9,810 nt of DNA from an uncultured bacterium (lineage in GTDB: Bacteria; Bacteroidota; Bacteroidia; Bacteroidales; Bacteroidaceae): assembly GCA_905215555.1 (NCBI GenBank), contig CAJMQU010000083.1, positions 1 to 9,810 of the forward strand, read 5' to 3'. Both the position numbers and the translations under genes were made by a program. This document shows, piece by piece, positions 1 through 5,351 of this stretch (the first letter of the stretch is position 1; every line of letters starts with the position of its first letter). Below the pieces are notes generated by a model that saw only the letters and a program-made list of their open reading frames with translations, was not told the DNA's origin and did no database searches.

Positions 1-56
1 TAGCACAACAGGTTTTGGTTCTGTTTGTCCAAGTTCGAATCTTGGTAGTCCAACCA
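1..56 (+). tRNA. tRNA-Gln(UUG), 3' part
   Basis: The window opens inside a tRNA; the acceptor 5' strand and most of the D arm lie off the left edge. The anticodon stem pairs 8-12 (ACAGG) with 20-24 (TCTGT), including one G-T pair. Its 7-base loop at 13-19 is TTTTGGT, with T at the U33 position and anticodon TTG at 15-17, which reads Gln codon CAA. The T arm is CCAAG (29-33), loop TTCGAAT (34-40) and CTTGG (41-45). The acceptor 3' strand is 46-52, the discriminator base is A53, and CCA is encoded at 54-56. Identity follows from the anticodon read directly. No copy of its 3' end was seen elsewhere in the window, so nothing suggests use as an integration site here. Confidence 0.93.
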
Positions 57-63
57 AAGAAAG

Positions 64-94
64 CCCTGAAAGAGAAATCTTTCAGGGTTTTTTT
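64..94 (+). terminator. Intrinsic terminator after tRNA-Gln
   Basis: A perfect 10-bp stem (CCCTGAAAGA at 64-73 with TCTTTCAGGG at 78-87) closes a GAAA loop and is followed at once by seven T residues (88-94). It lies 7 bases after the tRNA CCA end, so it ends the tRNA transcript and separates it from the kdu operon. Confidence 0.92.
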
Positions 95-205
95 GTGTTG
101 AAACTATTCCGGTAAGGCTTTCTTTTATATTATTTTCTGTTAAAGATTTCCTGTTTTTCGTCCATTTGAACGATTATGCTATATAATTGGGACAAAAACG
201 CAATG

Positions 206-232
206 TTTCTCCGTTTTCTTTTGCTACATTTG
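206..232 (+). promoter_or_regulatory. Bacteroides-type promoter of the kduI operon
   Basis: TACATTTG at 225-232 matches the Bacteroidales -7 element TAnnTTTG exactly. The upstream -33 element is poor: the nearest candidate is TTTC at 206-209, with a spacer shorter than usual. Initiation would fall near 237-242, leaving a leader of about 60 nt before the kduI ATG. An imperfect 12-bp dyad (GTGTACGTAAAC, 237-248, five of six pairs) sits at the expected start point and could be an operator, but that is speculation. The stretch from 95 to 205 shows nothing else recognisable. Confidence 0.6.
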
Positions 233-297
233 CATCGTGTACGTAAACGAAGTATGCCAATAACCGATTATTATAAACTTTAAAACGTAATAGGATT

Positions 298-1140
298 ATG
301 AAAACGAACTATGAAATTCGCTATGCAGCGCATCCCGAAGATGCAAAAAGTTATGATACCAAACGCATCCGTCGTGATTTTCTTATCGAAAAGGTTTTCT
401 CTGCTAACGAAGTAAATATGGTATATTCCATGTACGACCGTATGGTTGTGGGTGGTGCAATGCCCGTGGGCGAAGTGTTGAAACTGGAAGCTATCGATCC
501 GTTGAAAGCTCCTTATTTCCTGACCCGTCGTGAAATGGGTATCTTTAATGTAGGCGGTCCCGGTGTGGTGAAAGCCGGTGACGCTGTATTCGAACTGGAG
601 TATAAGGAAGCCCTCTACCTGGGTTCGGGCGACCGTGAAGTGACTTTCGAAAGCAAGGACGAAAAGAATCCTGCCAAGTTCTACTTCAATTCTCTGACCG
701 CTCACCGCAACTATCCTGACAAGAAAGTAACGAAAGCTGATGCCGTAGTTGCCGAAATGGGTAGTCTGGAAGGTTCCAACCACCGTAATATAAATAAGAT
801 GCTGGTGAACCAGGTGTTGCCTACCTGTCAGTTGCAGATGGGTATGACGGAACTTGCTCCGGGTAGTGTATGGAATACAATGCCGGCACATGTTCACAGC
901 CGTCGTATGGAAGCATACTTCTACTTTGAAGTACCCGAAGAACATGCAGTTTGCCACTTCATGGGCGAAGTTGACGAGACCCGCCACATTTGGATGAAGG
1001 GCGACCAAGCTGTATTGTCTCCCGAATGGTCTATCCACTCCGCTGCGGCTACTCACAACTATACCTTTATCTGGGGTATGGGCGGTGAGAACCTTGACTA
1101 TGGAGATCAGGACTTCTCTTTGATTACCGACTTGAAATAA
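298..1140 (+). CDS. kduI: 5-dehydro-4-deoxy-D-glucuronate isomerase (KduI)
   Basis: This 280-aa cytoplasmic enzyme interconverts 4-deoxy-L-threo-5-hexosulose uronate and 3-deoxy-D-glycero-2,5-hexodiulosonate. Its substrate is the open-chain form of the unsaturated uronate that lyases and unsaturated glucuronyl hydrolases release from pectin or glycosaminoglycans. Length matches the family (about 278 aa). The cupin metal site is readable: H198 and H200 in MPAHVHSRR, E205 in MEAYFYFE, and H247 in WSIHSAA, in the order and spacing of the E. coli zinc ligands. The signature TMPAHVHSRRMEAYFYFE and the C-terminal WGMGGENLDYGDQD stretch are strongly conserved in KduI. The ATG at 298 gives a full-length N-terminus; the region before it is A/T-rich without a Shine-Dalgarno sequence, as usual in Bacteroides. 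Arginine codons are almost all CGT, which suggests strong expression. kduD follows after 69 bp with no terminator between them. Confidence 0.96.
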   Translation: MKTNYEIRYAAHPEDAKSYDTKRIRRDFLIEKVFSANEVNMVYSMYDRMVVGGAMPVGEVLKLEAIDPLKAPYFLTRREMGIFNVGGPGVVKAGDAVFELEYKEALYLGSGDREVTFESKDEKNPAKFYFNSLTAHRNYPDKKVTKADAVVAEMGSLEGSNHRNINKMLVNQVLPTCQLQMGMTELAPGSVWNTMPAHVHSRRMEAYFYFEVPEEHAVCHFMGEVDETRHIWMKGDQAVLSPEWSIHSAAATHNYTFIWGMGGENLDYGDQDFSLITDLK

Positions 1141-1209
1141 TATTAAGTAAACAGCGAATCTGAATCGTAATTAAGAAACAAGTAATTTTTAAACCTAAGT
1201 AAATAAATT

Positions 1210-2001
1210 ATGGTAAACTTTTCATTAGAAGGCAAAGTAGCACTCGTAACCGGTGCTTCTTACGGAATTGGTTTTGCTTTGGCAACTGCATTTGCACAAG
1301 CCGGTGCAAAAATCGTGTTCAATGACATTAAGCAAGAATTGGTAGACAAAGGTTTGGCTGCTTACAAAGCTGAAGGTATCGATGCCAAAGGTTATGTATG
1401 CGACGTGACGAACGAAGACCAGGTGAACGCTATGGTTGCCCAGATTGAGCAAGAAGTGGGTGTGATTGATATCCTGGTGAACAATGCAGGTATCATCAAA
1501 CGTATCCCGATGCATGAGATGAAAGCTTCTGAATTCCGCCAGGTGATTGATGTCGATCTGAACGCTCCGTTCATTGTATCGAAAGCTGTTATTCCTTCTA
1601 TGATTAAAAAAGGTCACGGTAAGATCATCAACATCTGCTCTATGATGAGTGAGTTGGGCCGTGAGACTGTATCTGCTTATGCTGCTGCCAAGGGTGGATT
1701 GAAGATGCTGACCCGTAACATCGCTTCCGAGTACGGTGAATACAACATCCAGTGTAATGGTATCGGTCCGGGTTACATCGCTACTCCGCAGACTGCACCG
1801 CTTCGCGAACCGCAAGCTGACGGGTCACGTCATCCGTTCGATGCATTCATCGTTGCCAAAACTCCGGCTGCACGTTGGGGTACTCCTGAAGATTTGATGG
1901 GTCCTGCCGTATTCCTGGCTTCCGACGCTTCTGACTTCGTAAACGGTCACGTGCTCTACGTAGACGGTGGTATCCTGGCTTATATCGGTAAACAACCCTG
2001 A
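1210..2001 (+). CDS. kduD: 2-dehydro-3-deoxy-D-gluconate 5-dehydrogenase (KduD)
   Basis: This 263-aa classical short-chain dehydrogenase/reductase reduces the KduI product, 3-deoxy-D-glycero-2,5-hexodiulosonate, to 2-keto-3-deoxy-D-gluconate with NAD(P)H; KdgK and KdgA (not in this window) would then feed central metabolism. Visible motifs are the nucleotide-binding TGASYGIG (14-21), NNAG (91-94), and the catalytic set N118, S144, Y157 and K161 (YAAAK). PGYIATPQT follows at 187-195, and the SDR C-terminal segment ends in VDGG. D39 after the second strand fits NAD(H) preference, which is inferred. The specific KduD call rather than a generic SDR rests on adjacency to kduI and on the PGYIATPQTAPLR segment typical of KduD. 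The gene ends with TGA immediately followed by TAA. A long inverted repeat begins 10 bases downstream. Confidence 0.93.
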   Translation: MVNFSLEGKVALVTGASYGIGFALATAFAQAGAKIVFNDIKQELVDKGLAAYKAEGIDAKGYVCDVTNEDQVNAMVAQIEQEVGVIDILVNNAGIIKRIPMHEMKASEFRQVIDVDLNAPFIVSKAVIPSMIKKGHGKIINICSMMSELGRETVSAYAAAKGGLKMLTRNIASEYGEYNIQCNGIGPGYIATPQTAPLREPQADGSRHPFDAFIVAKTPAARWGTPEDLMGPAVFLASDASDFVNGHVLYVDGGILAYIGKQP

Positions 2002-2010
2002 TAAATAATT

Positions 2011-2140
2011 AGTTGACAAGGTTTCAGGGAACAAGCCGGCAAGGAGGGAACTCTCTTCTTGAAGGTTTGGGGCTGAAACCTTGTCTGCTTTATACTAATA
2101 TCCTTTCCTTGTCAACTTGTTCCCTGAGACCTTGTCAACT
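2011..2140 (+). repeat. 25-nt inverted repeat between kduD and the DUF4861 gene
   Basis: The left arm at 2011-2035 is complementary to 2116-2140 over 25 positions with one mismatch, which would be a G-U pair in the transcript. The 80-nt loop holds a further partner: CTGAAACCTTGTC at 2073-2085 is perfectly complementary to left-arm bases 2015-2027, and it also sits in its own small hairpin (AAGGTTT 2062-2068 with AAACCTT 2076-2082). Another downstream repeat at 2149-2165 can pair perfectly with 17 bases of the left arm. Several mutually exclusive RNA folds are therefore possible. No T-run follows, so it is not a classical terminator. It could protect the 3' end of the kduI-kduD message or set the level of the downstream gene; both ideas are inference. 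Confidence 0.85.
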
Positions 2141-2205
2141 GAGAGGCGTTTCCCTGAAACCTTGTCGACTGAGATATGTTTCCTCAAGACCTTGTTGACT
2201 GAAAA
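2116..2205 (+). repeat. Degenerate 30-bp direct repeat, three units
   Basis: Three consecutive units at 2116-2145, 2146-2175 and 2176-2205 share TTTCCCTGAAACCTTGTC-like cores, followed by (a/g)ACTGA(g/a)A. The ACCTTGT words start at 2129, 2159 and 2189, giving an exact 30-bp period. Related words occur off-register at 2078 (ACCTTGT) and 2106 (TCCTTGT). The middle unit contains the dyad GTTTC-CCT-GAAAC (2148-2160). The array ends 19 bases before the DUF4861 start codon, so any structure or protein bound there could affect its expression. Confidence 0.85.
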
Positions 2206-2224
2206 AGCAAATTGATTAAGCAAT

Positions 2225-3469
2225 ATGAAAAAGTTATTCCTTTTAGTGGCAACAGTATTATTCTGTTTTGCCTGCACTAACACGAAGGATGTGGTTACTG
2301 TAACGGTAAACAATCCTTTGGCAATGGAGCGCTCCGATGAAATGGTTGAGGTAGCCATGAGCGACATCACTAACCAACTGAAACTGGCTGACACTGCCCA
2401 GATTGTGGTTCTGAATGCTGACGGACAACAAGTTCCTTATCAGATTACGTATGATGAAAAGGTTATCTTCCCGGCAAGTGTGGCAGCTAACGGTACAGCG
2501 GTTTACACTATCCAGGCAGGCACGCCTGAAGCTTTTGCTGTAAAGGCTTGTGGAAAGTATTATCCTGAACGTGTGGACGACGTAGCTTGGGAAAATGACC
2601 TGGTTGCTTTCCGTACGTATGGTCCTGCTTTGCAGAAGACCGGTGAGCGTGCTTTCGGGTATGATGTATGGACGAAGTACAATACGACCGAACCGGTTGT
2701 AGAAGCCCGTTATGCAAGTGAATTGAACCCCGAGACCAAAGCTAAGATTGCTGAATTGAAAAAGACCGATCCGAAAGCTGCAAAGGAATTGTATCATTCG
2801 GTTTCTTATCACGTAGACCATGGAAATGGTCTGGACTGCTATAAAGTAGGTCCTACGCTGGGTGGCGGTACTGCTGCTTTGATGCCTGACGGTGAAATTG
2901 TTTATCCGTATTGCTATGCGACTCAGGACATCCTGGATAATGGTCCGTTGCGTTTCACAGTGAAGCTGGTCTACAATCCGCTGAATGTCAAAGGTGACTC
3001 TACGGTGATTGAAACACGCGTCATCACGCTGGATGCAGGTTCCCATCTGAACAAGACAGTCGTTACTTATGATAACCTGAAGGAAACGACTCCGGTAGCT
3101 ACCGGTATCGTTTTGCATGAGCCGGATGGTGCTGTTGTGGCTGATGCCGCTAACGGTTACATCACTTATGTGGACCCGACGGACAATGTGAACAATAATA
3201 ACGGTAAGATTTTTGTAGGCGCTGCTTTCCCCGCCACAGTGAAGGAAGCCAAGTCTCTGCTTTTCCCTGAAAAGGAAAAGAACGAGCTGCGTGGCGGTGC
3301 AGATGGTCACGTATTGGCTATCAGCGATTATGAGCCGGGTTCAGAATATGTTTATTACTGGGGTGCCGCCTGGGACAAAGCTGATATCAAGACTCCGGAA
3401 GCATGGAACGCATATATGGCAAACTATGCTCAGAAGGTACGCAATCCGCTGACGGTAACGGTTAAGTAA
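2225..3469 (+). CDS. DUF4861 family lipoprotein
   Basis: This 414-aa protein has an N-terminal lipoprotein signal: basic MKK, a hydrophobic stretch, and a lipidation cysteine at residue 17 (FCFAC-TNT). Mature protein would be anchored in the envelope, facing the periplasm or the cell surface. The rest appears largely beta-rich and resembles Bacteroides DUF4861 proteins. Notable segments are SYHVDHGNGLDCYKVG (194-209), the glycine-rich PTLGGGTAAL (210-219), PYCYATQDILDNGPLRF (228-244) and the C-terminal YYWGAAWDKADI (377-388). No known catalytic signature was identified. DUF4861 genes are found near uronate-polysaccharide loci, and its place after kduI-kduD suggests work on uronate-containing oligosaccharides, as a binding protein, lyase, hydrolase or epimerase. 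Start choice is secure because the ATG immediately precedes the signal peptide. It is separated from kduD by a 223-bp repeat-rich gap, so it may be only partly co-transcribed. Confidence 0.8.
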   Translation: MKKLFLLVATVLFCFACTNTKDVVTVTVNNPLAMERSDEMVEVAMSDITNQLKLADTAQIVVLNADGQQVPYQITYDEKVIFPASVAANGTAVYTIQAGTPEAFAVKACGKYYPERVDDVAWENDLVAFRTYGPALQKTGERAFGYDVWTKYNTTEPVVEARYASELNPETKAKIAELKKTDPKAAKELYHSVSYHVDHGNGLDCYKVGPTLGGGTAALMPDGEIVYPYCYATQDILDNGPLRFTVKLVYNPLNVKGDSTVIETRVITLDAGSHLNKTVVTYDNLKETTPVATGIVLHEPDGAVVADAANGYITYVDPTDNVNNNNGKIFVGAAFPATVKEAKSLLFPEKEKNELRGGADGHVLAISDYEPGSEYVYYWGAAWDKADIKTPEAWNAYMANYAQKVRNPLTVTVK

Positions 3470-3505
3470 GCGGAACGCAGTCGATAAAGTCGCACTGCAA
3501 AGTAG

Positions 3506-3570
3506 CGCAGAGTTCCACAGAGGTCGATCAATTTGAAGTAAAACTCTGTGGAATTCTGTGTTATTCTGTA
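3506..3570 (+). repeat. Hairpin made of a 10-bp tandem repeat, after DUF4861 gene
   Basis: The arm 3508-3522 (CAGAGTTCCACAGAG) is complementary to 3544-3558 with one wobble, and two more pairs can be added outward, to 3506-3507 and 3559-3560. The loop is about 21 nt. The right arm belongs to a 10-bp tandem series, with CTCTGTG at 3544, TTCTGTG at 3554 and TTCTGTA at 3564. Only a weakly T-rich stretch follows (TTATTCT), so it could be an inefficient terminator of the kdu transcript. Similar CACAGAG-type short repeats are scattered in many bacterial intergenic regions. Confidence 0.6.
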
Positions 3571-4120
3571 GTGAAATAGTGCAATCTGTTCAATCAGTAC
3601 GAAGTTAGCCCATTTCTCCGGTTCCGCCTTCAAGGGTGCTTCGCCACAAAGTGGGATGAAGTACGGGCTTTGGTCTGTCTGTTCATCTCTGTATGTATCC
3701 ATCATTTTTTCTCCTTTCTCTTCCAGTGTATATCAATGGCTTCCAGCCTTCTTTGCAACTCAAATGTGAGGCGGCGGAGGCAGGAATTCTTCTTGTTCTT
3801 GGCTACATCCGCGTCTTTGTAGTTCATCCGTAGGGCTATTTTCGGAGGAACGAGACGAACGGCTCCTTGTAGAGTTTGTACAAGCGGGTTACTTCTTTCT
3901 TATATTTTAGAAAGGATGTAGCGTGGGGATAAGAAGAAAAATGTTCCCATCCTTGTATGTTTTCTTCTTTCCCGTCCTTTTTCCGCATTCTTTTTTCCGG
4001 TTCATGGTATTCGCATCGGCATCGCTTCTTTCTGCTTTGGAAAACTTCATTGTGGTTTATCGTTGGGCAATAAGTATAAATCATTGGTTCATAACGATGA
4101 ATACTTTATTCTGATAGGAA
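3571..4120. other. Gene-poor stretch, possible decayed ORFs on minus strand
   Basis: No recognisable gene was found on either strand. The minus strand has three short frames in succession: 82 codons ending at 3836, a 41-aa frame at 3827-3702 starting MNYKDADVAKNKK, and a 91-aa frame at 3705-3430 starting MMDTYRDEQTD. The last two overlap as ATGA (3705-3702), the arrangement seen in translationally coupled genes. The 91-aa frame runs through the 10-bp repeat hairpin and into the 3' end of the DUF4861 gene, which argues against it being a conserved protein. The string of short basic frames could be the remains of a lost gene. I do not recognise any of them. Confidence 0.3.
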
Positions 4121-4252
4121 AAAAAACAATCTGTTTACAACTGAATAACAAAATGTTTTTCCTGTTAGGACAAAGTGTTTCATTTGTTAGAATAAAGTGT
4201 TTCATACCGAGAAACAAAATGTTCCATACCGGGAAACAGATTGTTTCCCTTA
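4121..4252 (+). repeat. Six imperfect palindromes at exact 22-bp period
   Basis: Six adjacent 22-bp units start at 4121, 4143, 4165, 4187, 4209 and 4231. Their TGTTT words (TGTTC in unit 5) begin at 4132, 4154, 4176, 4198, 4220 and 4242, so every step is exactly 22 bp. The consensus core is an imperfect dyad GAAACA-aa(a/g)-TGTTTC. The last unit is the best, with GGGAAACA (4231-4238) and TGTTTCCC (4242-4249) perfectly complementary around a 3-nt centre. Units drift between the core words but keep length, which points to selection on spacing or to tandem duplication followed by drift. There is no separate spacer, so it is not a CRISPR array. It lies about 480 bp upstream of the three-gene operon. 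Confidence 0.88.
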
Positions 4253-4713
4253 TCAAAACAGGAGACCGAATGCGTTATCAGGGGGTGGCGTCCAGAGAGA
4301 ATTGAAGACGTTATCCGGTCAGAAAAATGCAAATCCACCTCCGAAAGGGTATATCTTGTCCGTGTAAGAGGAATGTTTCTTCCGGAAAAAAGGTGCGAAT
4401 CTTATTCGGAAAGTGGTTTTGACAGCTGTACTTCACGCTTTTCAGATAGCATCGGTTTTGTCTCCCTTCTATGAATTTCTGATTTCTTGTGCATCTCTTC
4501 ATTTCCTCCCGTTTTTTTCATTTTGGCCTGTTACCTTTTCCTTCTTTCGGTTATAGAAGATGGGAAATGCTCCTTTACCTTGTTTTTATCTTCTTTTATA
4601 AAATGGCGTTTTGCCGGCATATAAGCCGTATTAGCTGTTTGTGCAAGGAAACAAGATAAGACTTTTTTGAGCAAACAATCTTGTTGCAGGTGAGCCTGTA
4701 AAGGTAATTAACC
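4253..4713. other. Non-coding stretch upstream of the three-gene operon
   Basis: No supportable gene was found. The only open frames (77 codons plus at 4241-4474, 63 codons minus at 4311-4502) begin inside the repeat array or show no family resemblance and no start context. The plus strand is pyrimidine-rich from about 4460 to 4555, including a T7 run at 4512-4518 that is not preceded by a clear stem. The stretch could hold a regulatory leader or an unrecognised small RNA, but nothing in it proves either. Confidence 0.35.
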
Positions 4714-4721
4714 TAATTTTG
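4714..4721 (+). promoter_or_regulatory. Candidate -7 promoter element for the 4737-8511 operon
   Basis: TAATTTTG matches the Bacteroidales -7 consensus TAnnTTTG. No good -33 TTTG lies at normal spacing; TTGTTG at 4681-4686 is a little too far upstream. If used, transcription would start only about 10-15 nt before the ATG at 4737, giving a very short leader. Confidence 0.4.
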
Positions 4722-4736
4722 GAACTGTAATAATGG

Positions 4737-5327
4737 ATGGAAATGATGGATGATAAAGCACACATATCCTATCACATGGCAAAACGCTTCTTGATAGATC
4801 TTATCAAGAATAATGATTTCTCGGGTGATGAGGAAATAATAAGATTATTGCATTCTGTTTTACGGGAAAAGTCTTGTTTCAATAATCTTGCCGATAGTGG
4901 CTTGAGTCGTATCCGCATTGATAAAGAGGTGCGTATCTTCCTCCTTGACTATTCGGACCAGGAAGTGAAGATGCCCTGTTTGCCTAAAACGGTATTTCTG
5001 CTTTTCCTTATTCATCCTGAAGGGGTGAGCTTTAAAAATATGCGCATCTACTTGCAGGAGTTATACAATATCTATCAGATTGTGATGAAGAAGAATATTG
5101 AAGCGGATAAAATAAGGCAGACACTCGGTAATCTGGTGGACCCGATGGGTAACAGCATTTATGAAGTTTGTTCCATTATCCGCAACAGACTGCTCAGGGT
5201 GGCGGGACCTTCGCGGATGAGGTTTTATGATATTACCGGGAAGCGGGGCGGCTGCCATCACATCATGCTGGACCGCGAACTGGTTATTGTGGAGCATGAG
5301 AGACTGGGTAAGATGATGAACAGATGA
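4737..5327 (+). CDS. Uncharacterised protein, possible winged-helix-like C-terminus
   Basis: This 196-aa protein has no signal peptide or membrane segment and should be cytoplasmic. I do not recognise a named family, but its layout resembles uncharacterised Bacteroides proteins: LPKTVFLLFLIHPEGVSFKN (82-101), a helical IYLQELYNIYQIV (104-116), DPMGNSIYEVCSIIRNRLLRV (135-155), and YDITGKRGGCHHIMLDRELV (164-183). The order resembles the winged-helix output domain of some transcriptional regulators, where a helix rich in N, S and R precedes a short beta hairpin. A DNA-binding role is therefore possible but unproven. Alternative in-frame starts exist at 4743 and 4746; an ATG at 4733 is out of frame and ends after six codons. 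The secreted WG-repeat gene begins 24 bp downstream, so the two are very likely co-transcribed. Confidence 0.75.
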   Translation: MEMMDDKAHISYHMAKRFLIDLIKNNDFSGDEEIIRLLHSVLREKSCFNNLADSGLSRIRIDKEVRIFLLDYSDQEVKMPCLPKTVFLLFLIHPEGVSFKNMRIYLQELYNIYQIVMKKNIEADKIRQTLGNLVDPMGNSIYEVCSIIRNRLLRVAGPSRMRFYDITGKRGGCHHIMLDRELVIVEHERLGKMMNR

Positions 5328-5351
5328 ATCGTATTAATTTAAAATTATATT

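Noticed and set aside
1..56. tRNA-Gln as an integration site for a mobile element.
   Set aside because: No duplicate of the tRNA 3' end and no integrase or other mobility gene is visible in the window.
280..1056. A 258-aa minus-strand frame opposite kduI.
   Set aside because: It is an antisense shadow of a gene with complete KduI motifs; codon bias of kduI keeps the opposite strand open.
2013..2198. A 61-aa plus-strand frame with a repeating SLRPCQLRGV-like peptide.
   Set aside because: The peptide repeat is only the translation of the 30-bp DNA repeat. The frame lies fully within the inverted/direct repeat region and resembles no known protein.
2258..3310. A 350-aa minus-strand frame opposite the DUF4861 gene.
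   Set aside because: Antisense shadow with no recognisable domain; the plus strand has a lipoprotein signal and family resemblance.
4121..4252. Short CRISPR-like array.
   Set aside because: Units abut directly with no unique spacers and repeats are too short and too variable; no cas genes nearby.
4063..4305. An 80-aa plus-strand frame across the 22-bp array.
   Set aside because: Its sequence follows the repeat and the period of 22 is not a multiple of 3, so a protein repeat is not being maintained; no start context.
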